Positions 23,150-31,204 are shown, numbered from the stretch's first letter. The stretch is DNA of 31,627 bases from Streptomyces sp. NRRL F-5122 (GCF_001507435.1 NZ_LMWH01000273.1:1-31627), one strand, 5' to 3'. The notes: generated from the sequence alone by a model not told the origin. Translations and numbers: made by a program.

Positions 23150-23360
23150 GCTCGAGTGTCGTTCCTGCGTCGTGGTCTGGCCCGTGGTCTAACTGGCTTG
23201 CGATGCCTATGGATTGATCTGCCGACTGCGAGGCGGGAGCGACACCCGCGCTTCCGCCCAGACGGTCGTGTCTCGATAGGGGCTTCGCTTTCATGGTGCC
23301 ATCACAGTTCTGACCGGCTGTTCGGGCGGAAGATTTCAGATCTCCGAACCGATCAAGGAC
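23150..23360 (+). ncRNA. Candidate bridge RNA of the IS110 element
   Basis: In IS110-group elements a structured bridge RNA is transcribed from the non-coding left end, upstream of the transposase, and guides target and donor choice. Here that stretch is about 220 bp and contains a clear 10-bp stem: GGCGGGAGCG (23232-23241) with CGCTTCCGCC (23249-23258), one G-U pair, 7-base loop. TGTTCG at 23319-23324 is complementary to CGAACA at the rejoined insertion site. That is a short match and may be chance. Exact ends are not determined. Confidence 0.45.
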
Positions 23361-23364
23361 CTCC

Positions 23365-24456
23365 GTGGCTGTCACCAGTACATTGCCAAGCACCAACTAC
23401 CCGCTGCCCGTCGCGCCTGAGCTCATCCTGGGCGTGGATACCCACAAGGACATCCACGTGGCAGCCCTGATCACTAGCACCGGGATCCCGCTCGGTCATG
23501 AGGTCTTCCCCGCGGACTCGGTGGGCTACCGCCGCCTGACCGCCTGGGTTCGCTCACACGGGCCGGTGAACCACGCCGGTGTGGAGTGCACAGGCTCCTA
23601 CGGCGCAGGCCTGACGCGTCATCTGCGAGACGAAGGCATCACCGTTACGGAGGTCAATCAACCCGACAAAGCCGCGCGCCGTCGCCACGGCAAGAGCGAT
23701 CCAGTCGACGCGGAAGCCGCCGCTCGTGCTGTTCTCAGCGGTCGGGCGACGGCGATCCCCAAGTCTGCAGACGGCCCCGCGGAGGACCTGCGCGCCTACA
23801 AGATCGCCAAGGATTCCGCAGTCAAGGCACGCACCCAGACGATCAACCAGCTCAAGGCCGTCCTCGTCACCGCCCCCAGCGAACTGCGCGAGCGGTTATC
23901 GCCGCTCAGCAACCCCAGGCTCATCGCCGCCTGCGCCGACCTGAAGGATTCGCCATCCTCGGGAGCCATCGTCTACACCCTGCGGCTCCTGGCCCGCCGA
24001 ATCCAGAACCTCACCGCTGAGGTCCGCGATCTCACTGGACGCATGACCGCCACGCTCCGGTCGCACACGCCAAAGCTGCTGGAGATCCAGGGGGTCGGAC
24101 CGGACAGTGCGGCTGCCCTGCTGGTGGCCGCAGGCGACAACCCGGAACGCTTCTCCAGCGAGGCATCATTCGCAGCTCTCTGCGGCGTCAGCCCGGTCGA
24201 GAGGTCCTCGGGGAAGACCCACCGCCGGCGACTCAATCGCGGAGGCGACCGACAGGCCAACGCAGCGCTCTATCGGATCACGCAAAGCCGCCTTCGATGG
24301 GACCCACGCACCCAGGCCTACCTCGAACGTCGCACTCGTGACGGCAGGAGCCGCCGCGAGACAATCCGCTGCCTCAAGCGATACATCGCTCGCGAGATCT
24401 ACCGCCACCTTCAATCAACCGTCGCACTCAACACAGCTGGACTGGCAGCGATTTGA
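23365..24456 (+). CDS. IS110-family transposase (DEDD recombinase)
   Basis: A 363-aa protein with the N-terminal RuvC-like DEDD domain (ILGVDTHKDIHVAAL, first Asp; GVECTGSYG, Glu; KSDPVDAEAAA, final Asp pair) and the C-terminal Tnp_20 domain (LEIQGVGPDSAAALL and the serine-containing PVERSSGKTHRRRLNRGGDR). Length and domains are complete, so the element may be active. Start GTG at 23365 has AAGGAC 4 bp upstream. The enzyme acts with a bridge RNA in IS110 elements. It lies in the same direction as the interrupted IS256 transposase. Confidence 0.92.
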   Translation: MAVTSTLPSTNYPLPVAPELILGVDTHKDIHVAALITSTGIPLGHEVFPADSVGYRRLTAWVRSHGPVNHAGVECTGSYGAGLTRHLRDEGITVTEVNQPDKAARRRHGKSDPVDAEAAARAVLSGRATAIPKSADGPAEDLRAYKIAKDSAVKARTQTINQLKAVLVTAPSELRERLSPLSNPRLIAACADLKDSPSSGAIVYTLRLLARRIQNLTAEVRDLTGRMTATLRSHTPKLLEIQGVGPDSAAALLVAAGDNPERFSSEASFAALCGVSPVERSSGKTHRRRLNRGGDRQANAALYRITQSRLRWDPRTQAYLERRTRDGRSRRETIRCLKRYIAREIYRHLQSTVALNTAGLAAI

Positions 24457-24891
24457 CATACCATAGGGGGCATCAACCCGCAGGAGAGGCTGAACAAGGA
24501 GATCCGCCGCCGCACCGACGTGGTCGGCATCTTCCCCGACCGCACCGCCCTGATCCGCCTGGTCGGCGCGGTCCTGGCCGAGCAGAACGACGAGTGGACC
24601 GAGGCCCGCCGCTACATGGGCCGCGAGCTCCTCGCCAAGACCCGCCTCCACCCGATCGAGTCAGAAACCGACGACACTGCCCTGCCCACCGAACTCACCG
24701 CATAGCCTCAAAACCGAGATCACCAGTGGCCGTCGATACACCACTCCCGCGGACGTGACCGCGATGAGGGCGCCCACGACTGACCCCCACTGCTCTCCCA
24801 TGCAAGACATCCTGCACGGTTGCGCGGGTACCTCGTATGGCGGGTGCTCAACCGCGCCCTGACGCCCCGACGAACCTATGCGTCCGAGCAC

Positions 24892-25638
24892 CTAGAGTTG
24901 CGAAGCCCCTCCGTCGACAGGCAACTCCGTTCCCGTCGAGAAGGTCGCATCGAATGCCAAGTACGCCACCGCGGCGGCCACTTCCTCGGATGTCCCCAGC
25001 CGCTGCATCGGGTTGGTGCTCCGGTAGGTGTCCTTCGTCGCCTCGACGACGTCGGCGGGCAGCATGGAGCGGTCCAGGATGCCCGAGTCGACCGGGCCGG
25101 GGCTCACGGCATTGACGCGCACCTTGCGCGGAAGCAGCTCGCGGGCCAGGGTGCGCGTCATCGACCGCAGGGCTGCTTTGCTCGCCGAGTAGACACTGAG
25201 CGCGTCGAGGCCCAGGACGTTCACCACCGACGTGGTGAGGACCACGCCGCTTCCCTCGCGCAACAGCGGCGCCAATGCCTGCACTGTGAAGTACGGGCCC
25301 TTGGCGTTGATGTCGAACAGCTCGTCGTACATCTCCTCCGTCGTCGAGTCGAACGGCGCGGATGCGGTGACGCCGGCGTTGACGAACAGAGCGTCCACCG
25401 CGCCGAACCGCTCCTGGACCGTGCCGGCCAGCGCCTTGATGTCTTTGAGGGACGCGGCGTCGCTACGGATGGCGATCGCTTTGTTCCCCAACTGCTCCAA
25501 CGCGGCGTCCAGGGTGGATCTGGTGCGTCCGGTGATCAGTACGTGCGCCCCGCCGTCCGCGAACAACCGGGCCGTAGTCAGGCCAATACCGCTGCTTCCG
25601 CCCGTGATCACGATCTTCTTGCCGTCATAAGTGGTCAT
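24892..25638 (-). CDS. SDR-family NAD(P)-dependent oxidoreductase
   Basis: A 248-aa classical short-chain dehydrogenase. It has TGGSSGIG at about residue 13, VNAG near 90, catalytic Ser with YSASK near 152, VSPGPVDSG after it and the C-terminal VDGGAS. ITGRTRS after strand 2 suggests NADP preference. It is divergent from a LysR gene across 99 bp, a common arrangement in which the regulator controls the oxidoreductase. The substrate is unknown. It differs clearly from the KduD-like SDR at 11338 and has no link to the sugar cluster. Confidence 0.88.
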   Translation of the reverse strand: MTTYDGKKIVITGGSSGIGLTTARLFADGGAHVLITGRTRSTLDAALEQLGNKAIAIRSDAASLKDIKALAGTVQERFGAVDALFVNAGVTASAPFDSTTEEMYDELFDINAKGPYFTVQALAPLLREGSGVVLTTSVVNVLGLDALSVYSASKAALRSMTRTLARELLPRKVRVNAVSPGPVDSGILDRSMLPADVVEATKDTYRSTNPMQRLGTSEEVAAAVAYLAFDATFSTGTELPVDGGASQL

Positions 25639-25685
25639 GCCCTCCAGTCAAATATCCACCCGCACACCATGTCCAAGACCTGTTC

Positions 25686-25712
25686 CGTATGCCGTCATGT
25701 CCCAGGCGTATG
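25686..25712. promoter_or_regulatory. Direct repeats CGTATG in the SDR/LysR intergenic region
   Basis: CGTATGCCG at 25686 and CGTATGGCG at 25707 are 21 bp apart, two helical turns, between the divergent SDR and LysR starts. Spacing and place suit LysR-type binding. The half sites resemble half of the sugar-cluster palindrome, but this is probably chance. Confidence 0.35.
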
Positions 25713-25737
25713 GCGGCGCGCGACGTACCCTGGGCGG

Positions 25738-26640
25738 ATGGACGTTGATCTGCGGCTGGTGCGCTATTTCACGGTCGTGGCGGAGTACGGCAACTTCGGC
25801 CGGGCCGCCACCAGTCTGCACCTGGCGCAGCCGTCGTTGAGCCGCCAGATCCAGCGACTGGAGGCTCAGCTCGGTGTCCGGCTTTTTGACCGCTCGCGGC
25901 AGGGCAGCAGCCTCACCGACGCCGGCCAGGCCTTCCTTCCCAGGGCCCGGATGCTGCTCCAGGAGGCCGAGCAAGCCGCTCACACGGCCAGAGCCGCCGT
26001 CCAGCCCCGTACCATCACCGTCGGCTACGCCGAAGGACTGATCATCACCGCCTGTGTGCAGGAACTGCGCCGCCGGCACCCCGACGGCCAGGTCCGCACC
26101 CGGCACCTCGACTGGCGGGACACGCGCGCTCTCGCCGAGGGGCGGGTCGACGCCCTCGTCGCGTACAGGCCCCTGCCCTTGCCCACGGACGGCTTCCGGG
26201 TGACCAAGCTCCATGAGGAGTCGCGGGTGCTCGTCACGTCGGTGAGTCATCCTCTGGCGAACGAGGCAGCAGTCAGCCTGCGGGCTCTGTCGGACGAGGA
26301 ACTGGTGGCCTGCGTCAGCACTCCGGTTGTCTGGAGCACGCCCAAGCCGGTCGGCGACCGCCCGGCACCACCTCAGCCCGCGATCGACGACAGCTACGAG
26401 GACAAGCTGGAGCTCGTCGCCACCGGCCACTGTGTCGCGATCTTCCCTGCCGGCGATCGACGCGCTGCTGTGCGCGAGGACATCGCCCTGGTGCCCGTCA
26501 TCGACATCGATCCCTGCGAGGTCGTGCTCGTCACGCGCGCTGACGACCCCAACCCGCTGCTCGGATCACTGGAAGACGTCGCACGTATATTGCTCGGCAC
26601 AGCCTCCCGACGGGAGAACTACGAACTGCCGGTCAACTGA
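25738..26640 (+). CDS. LysR-family transcriptional regulator
   Basis: A 300-aa protein with the LysR N-terminal helix-turn-helix (DLRLVRYFTVVAEYGNFGRA, ATSLHLAQPSLSRQIQRLE, GVRLFDRSRQGSSLTDAG) and a C-terminal periplasmic-binding-like co-inducer domain starting at ITVGYAEG near residue 92. ATG at 25738 gives the standard N-terminus; a longer upstream frame is spurious. It is divergent from the SDR gene at 24892 and probably controls it. The effector is unknown. Confidence 0.92.
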   Translation: MDVDLRLVRYFTVVAEYGNFGRAATSLHLAQPSLSRQIQRLEAQLGVRLFDRSRQGSSLTDAGQAFLPRARMLLQEAEQAAHTARAAVQPRTITVGYAEGLIITACVQELRRRHPDGQVRTRHLDWRDTRALAEGRVDALVAYRPLPLPTDGFRVTKLHEESRVLVTSVSHPLANEAAVSLRALSDEELVACVSTPVVWSTPKPVGDRPAPPQPAIDDSYEDKLELVATGHCVAIFPAGDRRAAVREDIALVPVIDIDPCEVVLVTRADDPNPLLGSLEDVARILLGTASRRENYELPVN

Positions 26641-26884
26641 CCCCCTTGCCTCTGCGAGGTGTTCCATAGGGCTGTCGCCGCGCTGCCCTTGTCGGCCTGG
26701 ACCAACTGGACGATCAACGGTTCCCGGTTCCCGCCAGCGGAGGCCAGCAGCATCATCGCGCGCCGATAGCGAACCGAACTGGTAGTGCCCCGACGCACGC
26801 TAACCCCTCGAAAAGGTCAGTAGCTGGGCGCAGTAGCTTCAGGGCCAGCTCTGCGGGGCACAACGCAGGTGCCTCCCTCATGGC
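26641..26884. other. Intergenic stretch left of the CRISPR repeats
   Basis: One plus-strand frame near 26650-26770 reads coding-like (HRAVAALPLSAWTNWTING, then EASSIIARR and a stop) without a start codon. It may be the end of a lost gene but was not identified. Nothing else was seen. Confidence 0.3.
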
Positions 26885-27035
26885 GGGGAGACCCCCACGT
26901 GCGTGGGGAGGACATCATGCAACAGGCGCTCGTATGCGTCGGCGCGGAGCGACCCCCGCGTGTGCGGGGAGGACACTCGGTGTCGTCCTGCGACGCCGGA
27001 TCCATGGGAGCGACCCCCGCGTGTGCGGGGAGGAC
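26885..27035 (-). CRISPR. Minimal type I-E CRISPR array: three repeats, two 32-bp spacers, no cas genes in the window
   Basis: Repeats of 29 bp lie at 26885-26913, 26946-26974 and 27007-27035 with an exact 61-bp period. The latter two are identical, and each contains the stem CCCCGC-GTGT-GCGGGG. The first repeat has five differences, two of which compensate in the stem. On the minus strand each repeat has 5 bases before and 8 after the hairpin, as in type I-E, so the array is probably read leftward with the degenerate repeat at its far end. Spacers are 26914-26945 and 26975-27006. No leader-like AT-rich sequence is obvious to the right, and no cas gene is nearby. Confidence 0.85.
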
Positions 27036-27278
27036 CCTCGGTGACCTCCGGAGCAGGTGCCCGTACACAGCGGATTCTACATACGTTCGGAGACCGGTAG
27101 GGGAGCGCATCCTCATACTGATCCTAAGAGCGCTGCGACCTCGGGCAGAGACCTTTGTCGCGAGCCTGGGTGTTGGACCACCCGCCGGAGTGGTCTGCGC
27201 CGCGTGCACGGCGAGGACGCTGCCGGACGGCTGACGCGGGAATCGACGAACCGGCACAAAGCCTGGGGCGAATCGGTA

Positions 27279-27480
27279 ATGTCGTTCAAGGGAACTGCAG
27301 GAAAGCGGAGTTCGGGCGAACGAATGCCGGCGGAGATCGTGACAGCCGCTGCAGGTGTCATCGGCAAGGCGATGTCCAAGCCCGCGACGGACGCAGCGCT
27401 GCGCAAGGAAGCGGTCATTCGGGCACATTGAAGGCGGTGCGTCTGGAACCCAAGGTGCCCCCGCAGGACTTGACGCGTTG
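27279..27480 (+). pseudogene. Possible N-terminal remnant of a NACHT-type NTPase
   Basis: ATG 27279 opens a short frame (GERMPAEIVTAAAGVIGKAM, then ALRKEAVIRA) that stops at 27431. Skipping two bases at about 27424 joins it to LKAVRLEPKVPPQDL. The order Ala-rich start, VIRALKAVRLEP and PPQD recalls the N-terminus of actinobacterial NACHT-domain proteins, which are long STAND ATPases often involved in phage defence. After PPQDL the sense is lost. The piece is therefore both frameshifted and truncated. The assignment rests on memory of the family only and could be wrong. Confidence 0.35.
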
Positions 27481-27508
27481 GCAACGTGAGGTGTCTGCTA
27501 TCGCCGAC

Positions 27509-28318
27509 TCACCGACCGACGTGAGATGCCAGGTAGCGGGACACAAAATCGCGCCAGAAGGCTATGGCAACGGGCTTTGTTTCGGCGTGGGGACCGGCGT
27601 AGCTGACAAGATGCTTGTCCTGCGACCCTAGTGCGTCGAAGAGGGCCAACTGGCCGTCCCTGGGGAAGATCTCGTCGTGCCATTGAACGTGAAACAGGGC
27701 TGGAGCGGTGATCCGTCGGGCGTCCATCACGGTGCGTTTCGGCGCTTCCAGGCCCTTGTGCAGGGCTGGTCCTTGCCGGAGGCCGAACTTGCCGAGGACT
27801 ACGCAGCGGAGTTGGTCGCCCAGGCCGGCCGCCAGGGGGATGCCGAACCGTGTTCCCATGGACATTCCCAGGTAGGCGACGCTGTCAGTGTCCGCGATGC
27901 CCAAGGCCCCGAGGGCGCTCACAGTGGCCTTCCAGTCGTCCGCCATTCGATCGAGGACGACGTCGATCCCCTCTTCGGCGATGCGGGCCTGATACTCCGC
28001 GGCCGGGATGGGGCCTGGGACTCGATCGCCGTGGTAGGGCCCGTCGATCGCCAGTGCGGCAAGGCCAGCATGGGACGCGAACCAGCAAGCCAGACTACCG
28101 ATGCGCTCGCTTCTCTTGTGCCCGCTGCCCCCGTGCCCCAGCAGGACCAGTGGAGGAGGTGACGAGATAGGCGATGGCGATAACCAGAGCACCCCAGGAA
28201 CGACGCCAGCATCTCGGGCCAAACTAAATCCCTGTTCAACGACACCACCGTTCACGATGCCGCGGTCGGTCCACTCGATTACCTCGTCCACGTTGCCATC
28301 CAACCAGGAGCACGTCAT
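27509..28318 (-). CDS. Alpha/beta hydrolase (dienelactone-hydrolase-like)
   Basis: A 269-aa alpha/beta-hydrolase-fold protein. LLGHGGSGHK forms the oxyanion region near residue 80, GMSMG holds the nucleophilic Ser near 155, the catalytic Asp is probably in WHDEIFPRDG near 220 and the His in GPHAET near 247. LAIDGPYHGDR is also typical of carboxylesterase/peptidase-like members. No signal peptide is seen, so it is cytoplasmic. The substrate is unknown. Its 3' end lies near the NACHT-like remnant and it has no operon partner. Start ATG 28318 is the first in frame. Confidence 0.82.
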   Translation of the reverse strand: MTCSWLDGNVDEVIEWTDRGIVNGGVVEQGFSLARDAGVVPGVLWLSPSPISSPPPLVLLGHGGSGHKRSERIGSLACWFASHAGLAALAIDGPYHGDRVPGPIPAAEYQARIAEEGIDVVLDRMADDWKATVSALGALGIADTDSVAYLGMSMGTRFGIPLAAGLGDQLRCVVLGKFGLRQGPALHKGLEAPKRTVMDARRITAPALFHVQWHDEIFPRDGQLALFDALGSQDKHLVSYAGPHAETKPVAIAFWRDFVSRYLASHVGR

Positions 28319-29103
28319 AACCGGCGGGCGACTGGGGTGCCGGTACGGCCCGCTGTTGCCCAGCGTCGCTCGCCTTCATTCGCTACCGCTCACTGACCAA
28401 ATGAGATGATTTCTTACGAGTTAGTGCGTGATAGCGGATGAGGTGTATCTGGCCTGGTCGTGGCCTGTTTTCAGGCGGTGACGGTGTGGTCGGAGACGAG
28501 GCCGGCGATGGCGCGGTGGGTGTCAGGCAGGCGGTCGCGTCGGTGTGGGTCCAGCGGGCTAGTTGCTTCCAGCGTTTGTGGTCAGCCAGGGCGTGCGGCT
28601 CGCAAGCGATCACGCCGGACCGAGGCGAGGGCAGAAGCGTAGCTCTCCCCGGTCTCCGCCTGACGGCGTCTGGCCTCATTGGCACGTGCCTGGTTGGAAG
28701 GGCGCATTACGTGTCTCCCGCGCCGGCCTCGTGACCCGACGCCGGCTGAAGCGGAAGCAGGTGGCCACAGGCGATTACACAGAGCGTATCTCGGCCGTCC
28801 CAGCAAAGCCGGTCACGGGCCGCCCGTCGCACAGCGACCCGCTCCCTTCAACGAACAGCGTGGATGAAAGGTACGGTTGCGCAGCGGTCCCGGCCGGGGT
28901 CCGAGGCCTGTAGTTCTGCGTGGCCCACTGGGCGTGCAGGCGCTGTCCCTTCACGTGCATCTGCGCGAACTGCTTGCCTACTCCGTAGGCGGACGGCTGC
29001 GACGTGCTAGCCGTCCCATCCGTCGTACGCCGTGCTGAACCGCCGACAAGCCCCCTGGGGAGCGACGCCGGGAGAGAAGCGGCGAGTGCCCGTCCGGGTG
29101 GAG
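28319..29103. other. Decayed stretch with a possible frameshifted small gene
   Basis: On the minus strand ATG 28707 starts MRPSNQARANEARRRQAE, then TGESYASALASVRRDRLRA, which has real coding character and recalls small DNA-related proteins of actinobacterial plasmids. It stops at 28582, but sense continues in two further frames (ALADHKRWKQLARWTHTD, then RRDRLPDTHRAIAGLV to a stop near 28475). This looks like one gene broken by two frameshifts. From 28708 to 29103 nothing was recognised. Confidence 0.35.
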
Positions 29104-30252
29104 TCAGATGAGCCGGTCGTGGTCGCGGGCAGGGGCTTCACGGACGAGCTGGGCGAAGCGCTCGCGGCTGCGTGTCTGGTGTTGTTCCTCCTGCTTATCG
29201 CCCCATTCCTCGGCGTCCTCGGAGGCGGGAGCCTCGCCGAAACCGGCGTACTCGCTGTGGAGGAGCCAGCAGCCGTAGATGCCCGTGAGGAGGTCTTCGA
29301 GGAGGTCGCGCGCGGGGCGCGACGGGTCGAGCGGTGTGAGGCGCAGGGCGACGTCGGTTAGGTCGGGCTCATCGTCGCCGGTGTACTCGGCGACTGTTTC
29401 CTCCAGGTCGTCGAGTTGCTCGCGCAGGGCGGCCGGGTCAGGGAGCACGCCGTCGGCGATGTGCATGGCGTGGCGGACGAGACCGGTGACAGCGTCGCGC
29501 GGGCTGGCGCCGTCATCGATGAGCTCGAGGACGAGAGTGGGGGTCGCGTGGGGGAGGGCCTCGATGTCGTCGGCTTCGAGGACCACGCGGGTGCGGTCTT
29601 GTCCGGAAGATGCGGCGGCGACTTCGGCTGCTGCGGCGAGCCAGTGGGCCGCCGCGACGGCGGCCGCGGTCGGGTCGATGACGGAGAAGAGTTCGGTGGG
29701 GCCGAAGGGGTCGACCTGGAGGAAGTGGTCGGCGGCGGCGACCTGGGCGGGTGAGGCATCCTCGCGGCTGAGGAGAACAGCCTGCTGGGCGCGGCCGCTC
29801 ATGTCGCCGAGTTCGGCGCTCTCTACGGCAGCGAGTTCGGCAGCGGCTTCGGCAAGAACTGCCTTCACGAGCTGTGGGACATCCAGGCGGTGCAGGGCGC
29901 GTCCGACACGGTGGGCAGATTCGAGGATATGGCTGTAGGAGACGATCACCGTGCCACCGCTGGGCAGATGCGGTTGGGTGATCGCGTCGACGACCTCGCT
30001 GAAACGCTTCCGTTCATGTTCGCGGCGCCAGCCCTCGCTATTGGGCTCCAGCGAGCCGGCGGCACTGGCGGGGTGCGTATAGGTGCGCCATGCGGCATCG
30101 GAGAGCTGAGTGAGGGCACGGGCCAAGCCAAGGAGCAGGGAGGTACCGGAGCCAGCTGGAAGAGCGGCGATGCGGGTGGAGAGCTCGCCCTCGCCGGTTC
30201 CCCAAGCCGCTATCAGCTCGTGCCGGTCGAGATCGACGCAGTAGCGGGTCAT
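29104..30252 (-). CDS. Hypothetical protein, 382 aa, acidic
   Basis: An intact gene with strong coding composition, not recognised. ATG 30252 has GGAGG 9 bp upstream, so the start is firm. The N-terminus MTRYCVDLDRHELIAAWG is followed by a Leu/Ala-rich helical region. A middle part contains GGTVIVSYSHILESAHRVGR and an Ala-rich helical stretch (AAAVAAAHWLAAAAEVAAA). The C-terminal third is acidic, with DDLEETVAEYTGDDEPDLTD and LLTGIYGCWLLHSEYAGF, ending in a charged tail. No signal peptide, catalytic motif or membrane segment is clear. It stands alone between decayed stretches. Confidence 0.75.
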   Translation of the reverse strand: MTRYCVDLDRHELIAAWGTGEGELSTRIAALPAGSGTSLLLGLARALTQLSDAAWRTYTHPASAAGSLEPNSEGWRREHERKRFSEVVDAITQPHLPSGGTVIVSYSHILESAHRVGRALHRLDVPQLVKAVLAEAAAELAAVESAELGDMSGRAQQAVLLSREDASPAQVAAADHFLQVDPFGPTELFSVIDPTAAAVAAAHWLAAAAEVAAASSGQDRTRVVLEADDIEALPHATPTLVLELIDDGASPRDAVTGLVRHAMHIADGVLPDPAALREQLDDLEETVAEYTGDDEPDLTDVALRLTPLDPSRPARDLLEDLLTGIYGCWLLHSEYAGFGEAPASEDAEEWGDKQEEQHQTRSRERFAQLVREAPARDHDRLI

Positions 30253-30717
30253 GATGCTGCGCCTCCGCAGACATGCGATGAACGGTCCTGTGACGAGCCC
30301 ATCCTGACAGGTTGCCGGGTTTGCGGTGGACGACTGGCCGTCTAGCGCATCGCGCGGTTCGCAGGGTGCCTGTTGGAACATCTCCGACAGCGCAGGGGAA
30401 CATCTGAGGCCTGACCAGCCTGTCCCTGTTGCGGGGGAGCCAACGCAGCTGACAGGGGCTCTGCTCCTTCGCCCAGCGCCTGGGGCTGTCCTGCCTTCAG
30501 GCGCGCGCCGGGCCTGGTCCGGGCACTCGTGCCAGGGCGCCCCCTGGAGGGCGCAGCTGCCGGGGGGGTGGCGGGACTGGACGGAGGCCACCTCGGCGCC
30601 CTGGTCCGCGCGGGCGCCGCGTTCGAGAACGGCGTCCTCGTCGAGCGAGAACAGGCCACGTCAGCCTGACAGCGCCTGCTACTTGTCACGTCGCCAAAGG
30701 GAGAGAAGGACCGGTCA
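30253..30717. other. Gap with a possible 3' gene remnant
   Basis: About 465 bases. A plus-strand frame ending at TGA 30667-30669 has a coding-like end (GLDGGHLGALVRAGAAFENG) but no start; it may be the tail of a lost gene upstream of the SnoaL-like gene. Nothing else was recognised. Confidence 0.3.
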
Positions 30718-31092
30718 ATGCCTGAACCCACTCCACCGCGCACCGAGTTCATCCGCGCCTACGAGAAGGCGACCAACAGTCACGACATCGCCCAGCTCAT
30801 CCCGCTGATCGCTCCCGAGGCCGTCTACTGGTTCTCCGACGGATCGCACCGCGGCCGCGAAGCCGTCCTCTCCGCCATCACCGAGACCTTCGCCACCATC
30901 CGCGACGAGATCTACCAGATCGACGATCTGGAGTGGATCGCCCACAGCGATCACCACGCGGTATGCCGCTACCGGTTCACCTGGACCGGAACCATCGACG
31001 GCCAGCCGCGATCAGGAAGCGGCCGCGGCACCAACGTGCTCGTCAACAACGCCGGAGCCTGGCAGATGCTTCACGAACACCTCAGCGCATAA
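30718..31092 (+). CDS. SnoaL-like/NTF2-fold protein
   Basis: A 124-aa protein with the single-domain NTF2-like layout: an N-terminal helix (TEFIRAYEKATNSHDIAQL), then APEAVYWFSDGSHRGREAV, a second helix, and beta strands with AVCRYRFTWTG and a C-terminal WQMLHEHLS. Such proteins include SnoaL-type polyketide cyclases, small isomerases and many unassigned ketosteroid-isomerase-like proteins; the last strand with HEHLS is typical of the DUF4440/SnoaL-like group. Start ATG 30718 has AAGGA 7-8 bp upstream. It is cytoplasmic, the substrate is unknown and it forms no visible operon. Confidence 0.82.
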   Translation: MPEPTPPRTEFIRAYEKATNSHDIAQLIPLIAPEAVYWFSDGSHRGREAVLSAITETFATIRDEIYQIDDLEWIAHSDHHAVCRYRFTWTGTIDGQPRSGSGRGTNVLVNNAGAWQMLHEHLSA

Positions 31093-31204
31093 CCAGGCGG
31101 CAGCACCAATTCACGGGAATGACAATTGCTCCTCCCGTTTCTGTGGCCTGACTCAGTCCCGTAAGTCTGCTCTCCCAGGTGTTGGAGTGCGGAAAGGGGA
31201 TCTC

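Larger units (their letters stand above)
23141..24474 (+). mobile_element. IS110-family insertion sequence
   Basis: About 1,330 bp inserted in the IS256 transposase gene. The edges are fixed by the host reading frame: GTCGAAC on the left and AACCCGCAGG on the right, with AAC at both edges. There are no clear terminal inverted repeats, as expected for IS110. A roughly 220-bp non-coding left end precedes the single transposase gene, and only a few bases follow it. Confidence 0.75.
22133..24705 (+). pseudogene. IS256-family transposase, split by IS110 insertion
   Basis: The first part (22133-23140, 336 codons) carries the DDE domain: NHRNGYRPREWDTRAGTIEL, VWVDALTQKVREGG (first Asp), VVSDAHAGLVDAI (second Asp) and WQRCRTHYARNLL. 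It ends at FPREIWRQIWSN. After the inserted element the same frame resumes at 24472 with [20 protein letters not shown] (catalytic Glu) and [15 protein letters not shown], to the stop at 24705. Joined, the protein would have about 413 residues, normal for the family. AAGGAG lies upstream of the ATG at 22133. The insertion separates the catalytic Glu from the two Asp residues, so it is inactive unless the IS110 element leaves precisely. Confidence 0.85.
22001..24758 (+). mobile_element. IS256-family element interrupted by an IS110-family element
   Basis: The left end near 22001 (TTACGTCC..GGGAAGTGGTGTA) and the reverse complement of the right end near 24758 (TCACGTCC..GGGAGTGGTGTA) form imperfect terminal repeats of about 22 bp. 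Between them lies a transposase gene of normal total length that is split by about 1.33 kb of foreign DNA at 23141-24474. Target duplication could not be settled. Confidence 0.7.

Noticed and set aside
23141..23470. Extension of the IS256 transposase frame past 23140 to 23470
   Set aside because: The family likeness ends at 23140 and the true C-terminus is found at 24472-24705; the extension is read-through into IS110 DNA.
25686..25712. CGTATG half sites as further members of the sugar regulon
   Set aside because: The full palindrome CATACGTATG is absent, the AAACAT flank is missing, and the flanking genes are unrelated to the cluster.
24820..25737. Plus-strand frame continuous with the LysR gene, suggesting a 606-aa fusion
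   Set aside because: The upstream part overlaps the SDR gene antisense and has Arg/His-rich shadow composition; the LysR protein starts normally at 25738.
26641..26790. Coding-like run after the LysR stop (HRAVAALPLSAWTNW)
   Set aside because: No start codon and no recognisable family; kept only as a note in the gap entry.
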